Shown here: positions 32,673 to 43,769 of the stretch, piece after piece
Position numbering within the stretch: position 1 is the stretch's first letter
Layout of the letters: each line of letters begins with the position of its first letter
Source of the DNA: Capronia americana
Taxonomy: Eukaryota > Ascomycota > Eurotiomycetes > Chaetothyriales > Herpotrichiellaceae
DNA: 64,000 nt
NCBI GenBank assembly: GCA_016110215.1
Contig: JADWQD010000004.1
Location: 1,116,001-1,180,000 of the forward strand
Direction of reading: 5' to 3'
Notes under the pieces: model-generated
Database searches by the model: none
What the model was told of the DNA's origin: nothing
The model's input: the letters and a program-made list of their open reading frames with translations, nothing else
Program-made: the position numbers and the translations under genes

Positions 32673-33898
32673 CTTCTGGTCGCTGAAGGCGTCGCCGCCT
32701 CATGGTAGGATCTGCGAGGTCCGACAGGGAGGAGATGCGGTGGTAAATCGCCTCTGCATTCGTAGAATTGCAAAGCGCATCTCGCAGCGCGCCGCTTCAA
32801 GTTTGGTCACGTGGTAACTTCACCTCTTCACCCCTACCATGCTTCGGCAATAATCATCCTCATCACACTGCGAAATCGGATCCTTGCGCACATTGTGGCC
32901 TCTATCTGGGACAGCTATGGTCACTCGGCCGCCTTAATGCTTCTCTTTTTGCCGGCATTTCACAGACCGGAACGTCTTGGCGCACCAAACTCGGCACAAG
33001 CACCACATCTAAATCACAAGATATCACTCGAGTTCTTGGTGTTGTCTACGGCCACACCACTGGGAGGTGCGCACCAACTTCAGAAACCGAAGATAGGAGT
33101 TGGACGATAACATCATTGGCCAAGCTGTAGCTTTATCCATTGAGAATATCCATTTCTGTTTCCAAACCTAGCCCAACCCAGGTGACCTGCTGCAAGCTGC
33201 TATCCTGTGACGGCCAGTCGTAATTGGTAGTCTGTGAAAGCAGAGACAATTGAGAAGAAACCGCCGTGTACGACGTTTTCCATATGCATTAACCGTGTGC
33301 CACAGATCCAGTCGATTACTTGTCAACTAACGAATACTGCCACTGGATCTCTAATAATGCGCCCTTGCCCATCTTGACAACGACTTACCCTCTCTCCAAG
33401 CCAGCAGCAACGTAGCCCGTTCTTACCTCCTGCCGGCGACTCATGTACAAGCTTGAGACGAGCTACAATCATACTGTTGAACACTCCTTTCAGCCACTCC
33501 CATGGTACAATGGTGCTCATTGCCGTGAACCAGAGAGAAACCACACACCGGAAGTATGTATAGGACCAAGCGAGGCATGCTCTGCACGTGAGATGGACCA
33601 CGGGGAGGGGGTCATACTTTCATTGCAATGAGCTCCGTGAGATCGGGCACAGTGTTGTAATCCAGTCGATACTGGCATAGTTCGGCATGGCAATGGATCA
33701 CCGTGATCGCACTGTGCGGTGCATACGCGTGGGGAGCGAGAAGGGAGCCAATGTGTTGAGGGCGTGGGCCACGGGTACCTTTCGCATATTCGTCCTATTT
33801 CATTGCTCTGGCCCGTGCAATGGCGTGGTGAAGTACTCACTGAAGTGCAGGGTTCAACAACTCCTCCGCTACGCTCCATATGATGAGATTGATTGGAT
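32673..33898. other. Intergenic between APN2 and HEM4
   Basis: These 1226 bp lie upstream of APN2 and downstream of HEM4. Several frames of 90-160 codons exist on both strands, none with a recognisable domain. No mating-type gene is seen. Confidence 0.4.
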
Positions 33899-35216
33899 TC
33901 ACAGGAGGTGTTTCCGCTTGAGAAACTCCACCAGTCCGGTACGCACGCCCTCGGGACTGGGTTTCGCGGCGCAGACGTCGGCGTCAAAGCCATACTTGGC
34001 TCTGAGATGGTCGCGGGTCGTAGGCCCGATCGTCACGATGATGTACCGCAGATATTGAGATTCCGCCGAAGTTGTTGAAGTGGTGTCGTGAGACTCGTCG
34101 TCCGTCCATCGACGCCTGGCCAGGGCTGTCAAATTCTTCTCCTCGTCGATCAAACCCAATGCCCGAAGCATCGACTCACAGCCCTGCGGACTGAATACCA
34201 CTACGACCAGTAATTTTCGAGCCTCAGATTTGAAGAAGGACAACCTCCCGCGCAGGTCGTCTGCTACGGACTCCATGACCGCCGTGACATACACCTCGAC
34301 TTCGTCAACCTGGATCCTCTCCTCCGGTGGGAGCCTACCGTCCTTGTCCATCAGCGTCTTGGGAATAATGTCCCTTCTTTGCTCACCAACGAGGAAGAGA
34401 AGCGGTTTCTTCCTGAGCCGCGTGTCGTCTTTGTCGACGCGTTCCCCCCGCGACGATCCCAATAGCGGGGTAAACGGTAGTCGCGGCGCCTCGTAGAATG
34501 TGTACAGCTTTTGAGAGTGTAATGTGTTGTAATGGGCAAGGACGTACTGAGCCAGTTTATCCCCATTGCCCGTGTGTTCGCCGAAGACGGAGGGGTGGAG
34601 ACGGGCGAACGGCGACGACGGTACGGCCGCCGACTCGGCAATGAGGGTGTTTAGGGCCCGTGATGTGGCTGGGCCGACCGTGTAGAGCGGGAATGTGAAG
34701 TCATCGTCGATGAGAGGGGGCAACGCATCTGCGTCTGCGCCGTTTCGGGATTCAGCGTCCGTCACACCTGTCGAGAGAGAAAACGTTTCGAGTCAGTACT
34801 CCCTCCCGTGCGCAGGACTGTGTACGTAGCTAGGGTCCAGGGGAACGGACCATACCACTTCGTGTGTCTTGGGTTGTAACAGCATTAGTCTGCGCTTGCT
34901 CTGTCTCTCGCTCGACCCTCTTGACGACATCGGCCCACGCCTCCACCGCCCGCTGACTAGTATAGATCATCCCCCCATACTGCTCACTTAATCGCCCATC
35001 GCTCAATAGCTCCAATAGTCTGGCCAAGTTCTCGCTGCTGGGCCGGTGCTCGAGCACGGGTACAAACTCTGGCAGAAAGACGGGAATGGACCCTTCCGCG
35101 CCATTTGCACCATCGCCGCTGCGGGGGGCGGAAAAGTACTCCTCATAAGCGTCGTGTGGATGGGACCTGGTCTTGAGGAAGAGGACGGGGAGGGTCAATG
35201 GCGGAGGAGTTGTCAT
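33899..35216 (-). CDS. HEM4: Uroporphyrinogen-III synthase
   Basis: HEM4 closes hydroxymethylbilane to uroporphyrinogen III in heme synthesis. Exons 34856-35216 and 33899-34767, joined by an 88-bp GT-AG intron, give 409 residues. Family features are the N-terminal VLFLKTR, YGGMIYTSQRAVEAW, LYTVGPATSRAL, LFLVGEQRRDIIPKTL, then VVVFSPQGCESML, and IIVTIGPTTRDHLRAKYG near the C-terminus. The protein is longer than the yeast enzyme because of linkers, including an acidic segment around ESRNGADADALPPLIDDD. It ends GVRTGLVEFLKRKHLL. Confidence 0.92.
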
Positions 35217-38025
35217 GGTCAGGGACGTAGGCGAGGCGGAAGATCGCGAGCCGGGGGGTGAATGAAACGCGGAGAGGTCAACGTGAAGCGAGGATGGTGG
35301 TCGACTGCTGGGTACGTAAACTCGCGGAATCGCAGCAGAGCTAGTGGATGAGAGTCGGTAAGACGTCGATCCTGATCTACATGAGGAAGTCACAAGAGCT
35401 CCAAGATCAGGTTAGGCTCGTTTCTTAGCTAAAAGTGCAGGTCATGGTGGTGATCAGTTCTAGATTTTCGAGTGGTGTGGGTGTCAATCCAAAACACCTC
35501 GAGCGTCGGGTAGACGATTCCGCTGACCGAGCCTGCAGCCTTGAAGGATGTAAGCCGACTCGCGGGCTAGCAGTTGTGGACTGTGTATGGCATCCACAAA
35601 CGTTGACACAGTTTGCATGCCCCTGATATCCGCTTCCCAAATAACTTGCTGTACGTGGGTCTAGACACTTGTCGACCGTGTCTCGGACGTGAAGAGGAGG
35701 TGAAGAAGTGAGGAAGTCACGAAATCAATGCGGCCCCCGCGAGGCTCTGATTGGAGACCGGCAACGCTGTCCGTGTCTGATCTACTAGTGGTTGTGTGGA
35801 GAGCAAACCCTCCTGAGGAAAACCCTCCTCTCTGCGAGTGATATTCCAAGAAGAGAAGGTGATCAAACGAGCAAATAGTGGGCGCGGCTAGCTGAATCAT
35901 TGCCGTACCATTTCCCTCCGGCCGACTTTGACCATACACACGAAGCAGCTTGTCTCACAGTGAAAGACTGACAATGTCAGGAGAGTTCGCGCTTCGTAAG
36001 CGGCCTGTTGATGACACGCTTGCATCCTCGCGGCACAGATTCGCAAAGAACAGGAGCTTTTCTAAATTCTTGAGCACCGCGTGAGCAGTTTCAGAAACAC
36101 CCGCGAGAATCCGCGCGGTCTGTACGAGTCATTGAGAGGCTTGTACCGGACTGCAGGCAGCCTTGCGGTTCCGCCATGGTTTCTATCTCCGGATGAATCC
36201 CTTGGCTCGACAGTTCCCAAACGGCTCGACACTCTGCGCCGATAAAGCAGAAATATGTCAACCTCTTCCGTTCTGGACGGTCACATCGTCGATCAACGAG
36301 TTGGTCCCAGCACACGTCAAACACGCAGCCTGTGATTGACCACCACACTCGACCTGCGAACCATTTGGACTTTGGTGTCCCTCCCATGACCCTCGACCCC
36401 TGACGGACAACGTGTGCCTAGTTCAGAAGCCAGGTCCAGCGGGTAGGAAGTCCATCACAGGTCCAGAGCGACAGGCATCAGAACCGCCTCACTGCTCGTT
36501 GGCGAGTGTTTCCGGCTGCATGGCGACAACAAGGTCTGCTGCAGTGACGTTGCCGGTGACCCCCACATGAACAAAAAGCCCTCGCCTGTAGGACGAGATG
36601 GCGGACAGTGGTAGACCACTGGCTGCGGGAGCGGTGGCCAGACCTCGCACAGCCGGATGATTCTGACAGGTCACACAACAGCAGGCAGGACGGCTGCCTT
36701 TCCACGGTGGAGCATGAGAAAGTAGTAGAACGATTCCTTAAACGGTCCTCCAACTTCGGCAGGACGTCAAAGTAGCACATCCCAAATGGCCAGACCAGCG
36801 AGTGCGAGGCGGAAGGGGTGTGCTGAGAGATGTTTGTGAGGCACGGAAGTCCTCAGCCGAGATGAAATGTTTGATCACCTCACTATTGAATCGAAGGTGG
36901 ACAGCCGGGTAGAGGAGAGAGGTGGCGGTTGCTGGGCTGACTCCCAGAGTGAGTGATGGCCATCGAGTTTATCAAGTGTGACGCCCTGGTCAAATGTTGT
37001 GTGCGTCTTCGCTCCTGTGGAGGGGAGGGTCCGGAAATCGTATTTGTTTGTGCCCATGCACGTCTCAATTTGGCCGTCCGGCGGTAGCAAACATCATGTA
37101 CCCTGCGCGTGCGCAACTTCGCGACATGCTGGCCCAAGGACAGGCCCGGTGCAGAAAATCCCAACGTGGTTTGAATGCGTCGTTGCTGAGCCTTGGTGGC
37201 ACAGCAGCTGTCATATTGGCCTTGAGTGAGGTCGGCGACCATTCAAAATGACAGGTGAAACCCTTGTGGGCGAGCCTGGCACCCGGAAGCACCGCTGACG
37301 AACTTGTCGACGTACCCCAATGCCTGGGCGTCGTCAAAAGGCTCAGCTGTTTTGAGCCAGCGCATGAAACAGTGTATAAACGTGTATCCTGATGTTTGCT
37401 GCAGGCCGGCGTTTCAAATTACCCGTCTCAGCAAGCTTCGTGAGATACGCTCGGCTTTTGCCTCGAATTGATGCACCTGGCACATTTGGAGATTTCCGAA
37501 CAGAACTGGCGGCCTTCAGTCCTCATGCAACAAGGCGACGCATGGGGAAATATGCGGCATGACGGACGTCGTCCTGTTTGGCGTTGCCAGAGTTCCACAG
37601 ATTAACCAGCCACGAGGTGCCCTTGCTCAAGACGGTAACACGCATACCATGTCAAACTCACTAACCTTCTTGTTGCGTTCCATGCACGGGCATATTTGAC
37701 TTCAGGCTCGATGAAGCCGTCGCGGGACGAATCCCATCAACGTTTTCCTGACGCGCCGAAGGTCCGAATTTGAAAAGCATCTTGGACAGATGCCCAACTT
37801 GAAGCGCGGGTCACCGTGTTGCTGCAATTGAACCGTATGTGGATCGAGGCCATGTTTGCTCTCCTCCGCCGCCTAGATTCTGAGCCTCATCTGCGATATA
37901 TAGAACATGCTCGGGGCAACTTCACACTGTCAAGTCTGTGACACTCACTCGCTGTGCTCACGACTCGTCCCATCTTGCACATACATTTCGGGCTGTTTCA
38001 TTGACTCTGTTTTCTCAACGCCAGC
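35217..38025. other. Gene-poor 2.8-kb interval
   Basis: This long interval has no supported gene. Minus-strand ATG frames at 36091-36387 and 36883-37242 lack any recognised motif. A TATA-like sequence GATATATAG lies at 37895-37903, about 120 bp before the next start codon, and probably belongs to that gene. I saw no terminal repeats or transposase-like sequence. Confidence 0.45.
37895..37903 (+). promoter_or_regulatory. TATA-like element before the 38.0-kb gene
   Basis: GATATATAG lies about 123 bp upstream of the ATG at 38026, at a distance usual for a fungal TATA box. The assignment rests on position only. Confidence 0.4.
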
Positions 38026-38644
38026 ATGCCTACCAGACAACCCGTCGGACCGAGGGCAGCAAAGGACGACTTCATGAAAGCGCTGGGCCTAAACACTAGC
38101 GACCCGCGTCATGAAGGATATTACAAGGCCATGCGAGTATGTCGAAACCAGAAACCAAAATCCCCTCCCGCGGGTCCAAAGGCTGATCGGGCACAGGAGG
38201 AAGCCATTGTCGTATACAACCGACTCAACGCAGATCGCTCCAACCTGATAGACGACAAGCGGAACGACTCGTCAATAACGACACCCTTCTTTTGGCACCA
38301 CATTCGACAAGACCGCCGCCGGCAAGCCATCATTGACACTTGGCAACAAGCCAAGCCAGGCACCGTCGCCCGAACGCTTTTCGACCAAGGCGCCACGACC
38401 GGCGAACATGCTCCGAATTGGGTGACCTTGTGGCTTTTGTACAGTGTATTTCGGTCTCGAGATATCCGAAACAACCGGAATCGTCGGGCCGGCGAAGGAA
38501 GTAGTACCGCAGGTAAGCACTTCGCCACCCTGTAAACGTCGAAGCTGAATTGAAGCCAACCATGATTCTCCAGGCCATGGCAGCTCGAGTTCAGGCGACT
38601 CGCAGATTTTCGACCCTGCACGAGACCAGTTCGTGCGCCGATGA
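38026..38644 (+). CDS. Hypothetical protein, 185 residues
   Basis: Exons 38026-38512 and 38574-38644, with a 61-bp GT-AG intron, form an exact 185-residue frame. I do not recognise a family. The sequence is highly charged, with an N-terminal MPTRQPVGPRAAKDDFMKAL and a central segment FFWHHIRQDRRRQAIIDTW rich in aromatic and basic residues. This is followed by WVTLWLLYSVFRSRDIRNNR, and the tail is Ser-rich (HGSSSSGDSQIFDPARDQF). There is no signal peptide or clear membrane segment. Support comes from the ATG, the well-formed intron and the upstream TATA-like element. It sits beside a long gene-free interval, where accessory genes are often found. Confidence 0.65.
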
Positions 38645-38740
38645 GGAGACGGGTGGCTGGTGGACGCTGTTATTTGTATGATCTGTACGATTGGTGTTCG
38701 ATTCCATGTCAGGCTGCTGGACAGAATATTTTAATGGGGC

Positions 38741-40161
38741 TTAATCTTCCTCTTCGTCGTCGTCCTTTGACTTGCCCCTATTTCCGTTCTTCCGTTCTTT
38801 CCTCAGCGCCTCAACAACAGCCTCACCATGCTCATCCTTTGTCTCGTCCCATTGCACGTCGTACTCGGCGGCCACTGCCTTGACTTCCTTTCTGATGGCG
38901 TTCGCCTCCTCGATGAGTGCTTCCCACTTCCGAATGTCAAAGCCCTTGAGCTCGTACAGGCGGCTCTGACGACGGCTGACGGTAAGATTCAGCGCAGAAC
39001 GATATGAAACCTCCCGATTATGGTACAAAAACCACAAATAACCACCAATGAGCGTACTGAGCCCGACAAGGTACGTGACAGGTTCCATGACGTCCCAACC
39101 AAGATCCGTCTCGAATGTGAGCCGATACACCAAATACCAATAGCCGATAAGCAGCCCACAGCCGCTCATGGCTACTCTCTGCCCGCTTCGATGCGCAGCA
39201 GCATCGCATTCTTCTTTGATAGTAGCCAGGTCGGCGATTTTCCGCGAAGTTCTGCGCAATCTCTGACGCAGATAGTAGGTCCTGTCATTGAAAGAGGGCA
39301 CGGCGACCTTGATGGTCTTTGGACTCCCCTCAATCTCGACTTCGAATTCTTTGGCTCTCGCGGCGTCTCTGATGAAGTCTCCAATTTCGGTGGAAGCACT
39401 CCATCGGACGAACTCACCTTCGTCTTCTCCAGAGCCTTCTCTGCCGGCTCCGCTGTAGCTCTGGACCCCGCCATCACCGAGCGGTCTCGTATTTGGGCCT
39501 TTCTCTTGTTCTTCGGGTGTCTGACTTTTTGGCTTGATCTCGTCATCTTTGGCTTCCATTGCACGAAACGATATGCTGGGGACCCTGTTTTCCCCTTTCT
39601 CGTTGGTCATGGTTGGCAGCTCTGCCTGGATCAAGCGTTCCAGGTAAGAGAGTGGCTGCTGAGGATGTATGAGTAAGGCAAGGGGGGCGATGTCCTTCCT
39701 GTCATCGTTGTGATCGTTTGTAGTCAAAGGCAACACCAGCTTGAGGAGTCTTGACGGTGTTGTTAGCAGCTTCCCTGCGGCTAAGTCAGCAAGCGCGTCT
39801 GGAGTCCAGCAGATCAACACTCACCTTTTGTCATCGCTCCTGCGGAGCGCTGTCTACGGACAGGGGCCACATCCACACCCTGGCGATGCCATGGTGCTCG
39901 CTGTTGCTTCTCCTGGTCTTCAGCCACGGCAGTGTCAAATTCCGAAAGGGCTTCATCGACGCCTTGCTGGTTGAGGTCTTTCGCCCTTTGTTCGTACGAG
40001 ACGCTTCTGAAGATATGTGAGACCGGGCTCACAGTGCCCAAAGTTGACGGCTGCCAAACACTGGGCCTATGCTTTTGAGAGAAGATATGGTGATGTTCGG
40101 TCGCACGGCTGATTGGTTTCAGTGGCCCGAGTCGCGCTGGCCACAACACTGTAACCCTCAT
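38741..40161 (-). CDS. MCU: Mitochondrial calcium uniporter pore subunit
   Basis: MCU is the Ca2+-selective channel of the mitochondrial inner membrane. Exons 39825-40161 and 38741-39774 with a 50-bp intron give 456 residues. The N-terminus MRVTVLWPARLGPLKPISRA fits a presequence. A matrix domain spans about 100-310, TM1 is about 313-333 (MSGCGLLIGYWYLVYRLTF), the signature WDVMEP is at 339-344, and TM2 follows (VTYLVGLSTLIGGYLWFLYH). A coiled-coil-like tail and an acidic C-terminus (KSKDDDEEED) follow. The canonical signature is WDIMEP, so there is a conservative I-to-V change; the selectivity-filter acids D and E are kept. Filamentous fungi such as Neurospora have functional MCU, while baker's yeast lacks it. 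Confidence 0.94.
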
Positions 40162-40927
40162 TTTGGGCGGCGCGTTTCCCTGTTGTTATACGGATGCCGA
40201 CATTGATTTGGCCATGTCTGCAGAGACCTGTAGAGTCCTCAGTCGACCGAGAGTTGATTGAGTAAGGACGAAGTGTTTTCATTGCAGATTCGTGTTTCGA
40301 CTTGATGGAAACCTGGAAACAGCAAAGGACGTCATCGCTCGAACAGATCTTCACATCTTTTAAGCAAGGACAAGCCACCGCCGGAACAATTACGGGCCTA
40401 CCAGTCCGAGCCACCAGCCGATTAGAGGCTACGCTAGCGAGCCAGGACCTTTTCTCGGGGCGCCTATTCGACCCTCGTCAAGCCTAAGAAAAGCCCTAAC
40501 ATCAAGGTACAGATACACAGTACGTCTGCGATGCAGGTTCGGTAGGTAGATACTCGTGACTTTGCTGTTCTAAATCTAGGATGAAAAATCATTCACACAT
40601 CCTTCCCGACCAGAACTTGGTCATGCTTGCTTGCTCTGAAATCTCTCCTCCCACACTTCAAGCCGCTATGCTTCGAAGAACGCAACATGGCTCAGAACAC
40701 CACACAGTTGCCTGCTTAGAGAACTCTTTATCTAACCGCCGCGTAGCCGTAATGAAATGCTTAGTCGTGTCATCATGAGTCGTGGGAAATGGGAAAGGGC
40801 CTCCGAAAAGTCATGGGGTCGTGAGTCGTAAAGTCGTACAAAGGCGTCTGGGGCTGGACGGATGCAGGATAGACGATGGGATCGCTTGATGCGCAGAAGA
40901 GAACTTTTCGGGTTCCTCGACACGAGC
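40162..40927. other. Intergenic upstream of MCU
   Basis: These 766 bp lie between the MCU start and the stop of the dsRBD gene, both on the minus strand. No gene is supported. Confidence 0.4.
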
Positions 40928-41681
40928 CTAGTAGCGTGGCATGTGTCGACTGCTGTAGTGGCTCAGGTCCGAGGAGTACACCGGACGGCGTGTAGTCGAT
41001 GTGCGCAGAGGCTCGGTGAGGCGAGACTGGCCCCAATCCGGGCTGCTTCCGCCACTCCTGCTTCCAGCACTGTCGGAGTCGCCATAACGGTATTCTGTTC
41101 GAGCGTTGTCCGTTGCACCTCTGTGGCTGTGGCGGCCAGAACCAATGGCCACGGGGTTGCCCTGAATTACACCTCCATGGGCGAATCCCGTCGGATACAT
41201 GCCATCATTGGCAGAGAAGTTTCGGCAGATGTTGAACGCAATCAACGCAGCGTTTTCCTTTGCCGAGGACTCCGAGGAGTGATGCGTCGGGGTTTGATAT
41301 TCCCGGTTGTTCACCCTGACAACACACCGATATCCAGACGAACTGTAGGATATTTGGTAAGCAGGTTCGGGCCATCGCCGGCGCTGACAGAGACCTGGGG
41401 ATCATACGTCAGTGTCTGAGAAGAGGATGGACGAGCAAGATCCAAGTAGAACGGGGTCAGTGGCCCGGGGATTTCCAGGGAGACCCGGTCAGATTCGTTC
41501 GAAGCAATATCTGCAAGGCTGGCAAGCCCCTGAATAACCAGTATGGCGTTGAGTGCAGAGCAACAGTTCAACAGGGCAGGGAACAGAGGCCGGGAGCAAA
41601 GGGCAAGCCGGGCATCGCAACCAAAACAGCAGAATGAAGCGCTGGAAGAGACATACTGGCCAGGTAGACGGTGTGTAGCAT
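40928..41681 (-). CDS. Small stand-alone dsRNA-binding-domain protein
   Basis: Exons 41657-41681 and 40928-41394 form a 163-residue frame across a 262-bp GT-AG intron. Splicing produces LHTVYLASLCQRRRWPEPAY, which continues with QISYSSSGYRCVVRVNNREY and then SSAKENAALIAFNI. This is the alpha-beta-beta-beta-alpha pattern of a dsRBD, including helix 1, the VNNREY strand turn and the SSAKENAA start of helix 2 that contacts RNA. The remaining 100 residues are Gly-, Ser- and Arg-rich (SRSGGSSPDWGQSRL, SSDLSHYSSRHMPRY) and look disordered. Alternative acceptors in the intron give different frames, but only this one builds the domain. The exact N-terminus is uncertain because the frame is open upstream. 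A role in RNA silencing or RNA editing is only a guess. Confidence 0.75.
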
Positions 41682-43769
41682 GTCTGCGTTCGACCGAGTA
41701 CTCCAGGTGCCTTGGTGCCCAACGTATCGTGCATCCAATTGTGGACCGTGAAAGCAGGAAAACCACCAAACAGATCAGAACGTCGACGACGACACAAACT
41801 TATCAACCAGTATCAGCTCTCCCAAAAGTATTGCCTGGGCCAAAGAGCTTGTGGGTTCCGTAGGGCAGATTTTGTCAGGTAGTAGTAAAATTGATATCAT
41901 CGATATAGTTGGACCTTTTTACAGGTGAGCCGTCCTGGAAATTCCACCCATATTTCATGCCTCAACAACAGTGAGACCCGCACTGACAGCACAGCAAGCG
42001 CGAAGAGAGCGGCATTGCGTGGGGCATGCAAAAGAATTCCACAGTGGCCAAAAAACCTAAGTGAGCGGCTGGGTATTGGTCGATCTCTGGGGGATAGCAT
42101 TTTCATGCTCTTCTGCCATCGTAATGTATTGATGTGTTGGCATACTTTTCGACCAGTTAATGGAACGTCGACGTCGGGGCCGTTCTTAGCATCATCCCTT
42201 CCGCCTGGGGCTCATGCAGATCCAGACACAGGCCTTGATTGGCAAGAGGCTGCCTCTATGATTCCCCGCGCAGCCCATCGAATGATAATCGAATCTTGGC
42301 ACGAGCACTCGTGGCTCGAAGTTTCTGACTTGCTTCTCCGCTTACATGGGTGACCGGTGAAGCTTGCATAGGGACGGCCGTGTACAGTCCTCTATACCAG
42401 GATGTAGATCTTTCTTCTGGCATCTGGCTGGAGATCTTCCAGTTTGACGCAATCGCACTTGTGCAAGAAACCGCTGGGAAGTCACGTAGTGGAGGTCCAC
42501 AAATGATGATGCGCACTTCAACCTCGGTCAGGCGTTCTTTCAGAGATACCAAGCCGGGCACCTTAGGAAGCTTTGCCCCTCATTGATAGGCAGGTTAAGC
42601 GCGAGAAGAGCATCAAACATGGAGGTTATTTTCAGGTGCGGTAGGAGGAATCCTGTCGCTGTCCCGAAGGTGAAAGGTCAAACTCAGAGTTACGCCATCT
42701 CTGCACTGACTTGGTTGAATGCTTGAGTCTAGAGTGCTCAAGGCCGTTCAATTTCACGAACCATTTCAGTTCGGGATTGAACGCGGCCTGGGAAGTGCAG
42801 CTCAACGCATGGCCGGCAAAGCATGTATTGAGCCACTTCCCGCACTTAACTCGTAAAGCTCCTTTGCATGAATGCGTTGTCACTAAACTGCAGGTTACCG
42901 TACGTCCAGAAGGGCCTTCCTGTTGGGCGAGCTTGCATCGCAAGTTCGACACAACATCAAATCGTGGTCCTTCCAGGTCGCCAGGTAAGTGAGCTTTGAC
43001 TATCCATTGGAGGGACAGGGAAGAGGCCACGAGGCTCAATGCCGACGGTCTTCGAATTGTAGCTCCTGCAAGCGACAAATCACGAGCGTCGCCATTATGC
43101 GTTCAAAATGCTCGACAGAGGACGATCCAAACGTCCGCGCAGGGCTAACTGGAACGTCAGTCCTGGTATTTGGGGTGTTTGTGATGAATCACCAGTGCGC
43201 CATAGGGGCAGTGGTAGCCCAGAGTCTAACAATTCCAGCGAAAGTTTGCAGCTGCAGACAAGGCAAGTTGCTGGGCCGGAGGAAAGATCTCGTAGACCTA
43301 CGTAGCGTTCACCTTGCTCCGGCTCCGTCCTCCCCACATGCTCCGTCTTAGGGGTCTCTTTCCGCAATGGTCGGCGCCCAGAGATAGGAGCCCGTGGTCG
43401 GGTATGAGACGACAGAACACACTAAGCTACTGCGTGATCGGAACAGCTGTATTGAAGGCACCGATGGGTTCGTGAGGCAGTGATGGACGGGGAAATTCGA
43501 AAAGCAAAGCAAGGGCGGGTGAGGCTCATGCGAACAGCTTCCTCTTTCCTATCCTATGTGACTAGTTCCCTCTTCCAAATGGGCATGGCCCGGCGGGCTG
43601 CCACCTGAAGCCAAACTGATGTACGGAGTACAGCAGGGGCAGAATTCAGGACAACATTGACACATGGGTCGCAATCCTCCCGATCCCTTGTCAAACCAGT
43701 AGTATGAAGAGTGCTCTTTGCTATTCAAGACTTGTCCTGTCCTCCAACTCGTCTCGGCCTGTCGTGTTG
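41682..43769. other. Gene-poor 2.1-kb interval between dsRBD gene and RAM1
   Basis: Frames at 42256-42561 and 42632-43078 (-) and their opposites are not recognisable, and I find no convincing splice joins. The left part should contain the promoter of the dsRBD gene, the right part the RAM1 3' end. Confidence 0.4.

Noticed and set aside
41395..41656. In-frame exon inside the dsRBD intron giving a different protein
   Set aside because: The alternative joins break the dsRBD core, while the chosen join completes it.
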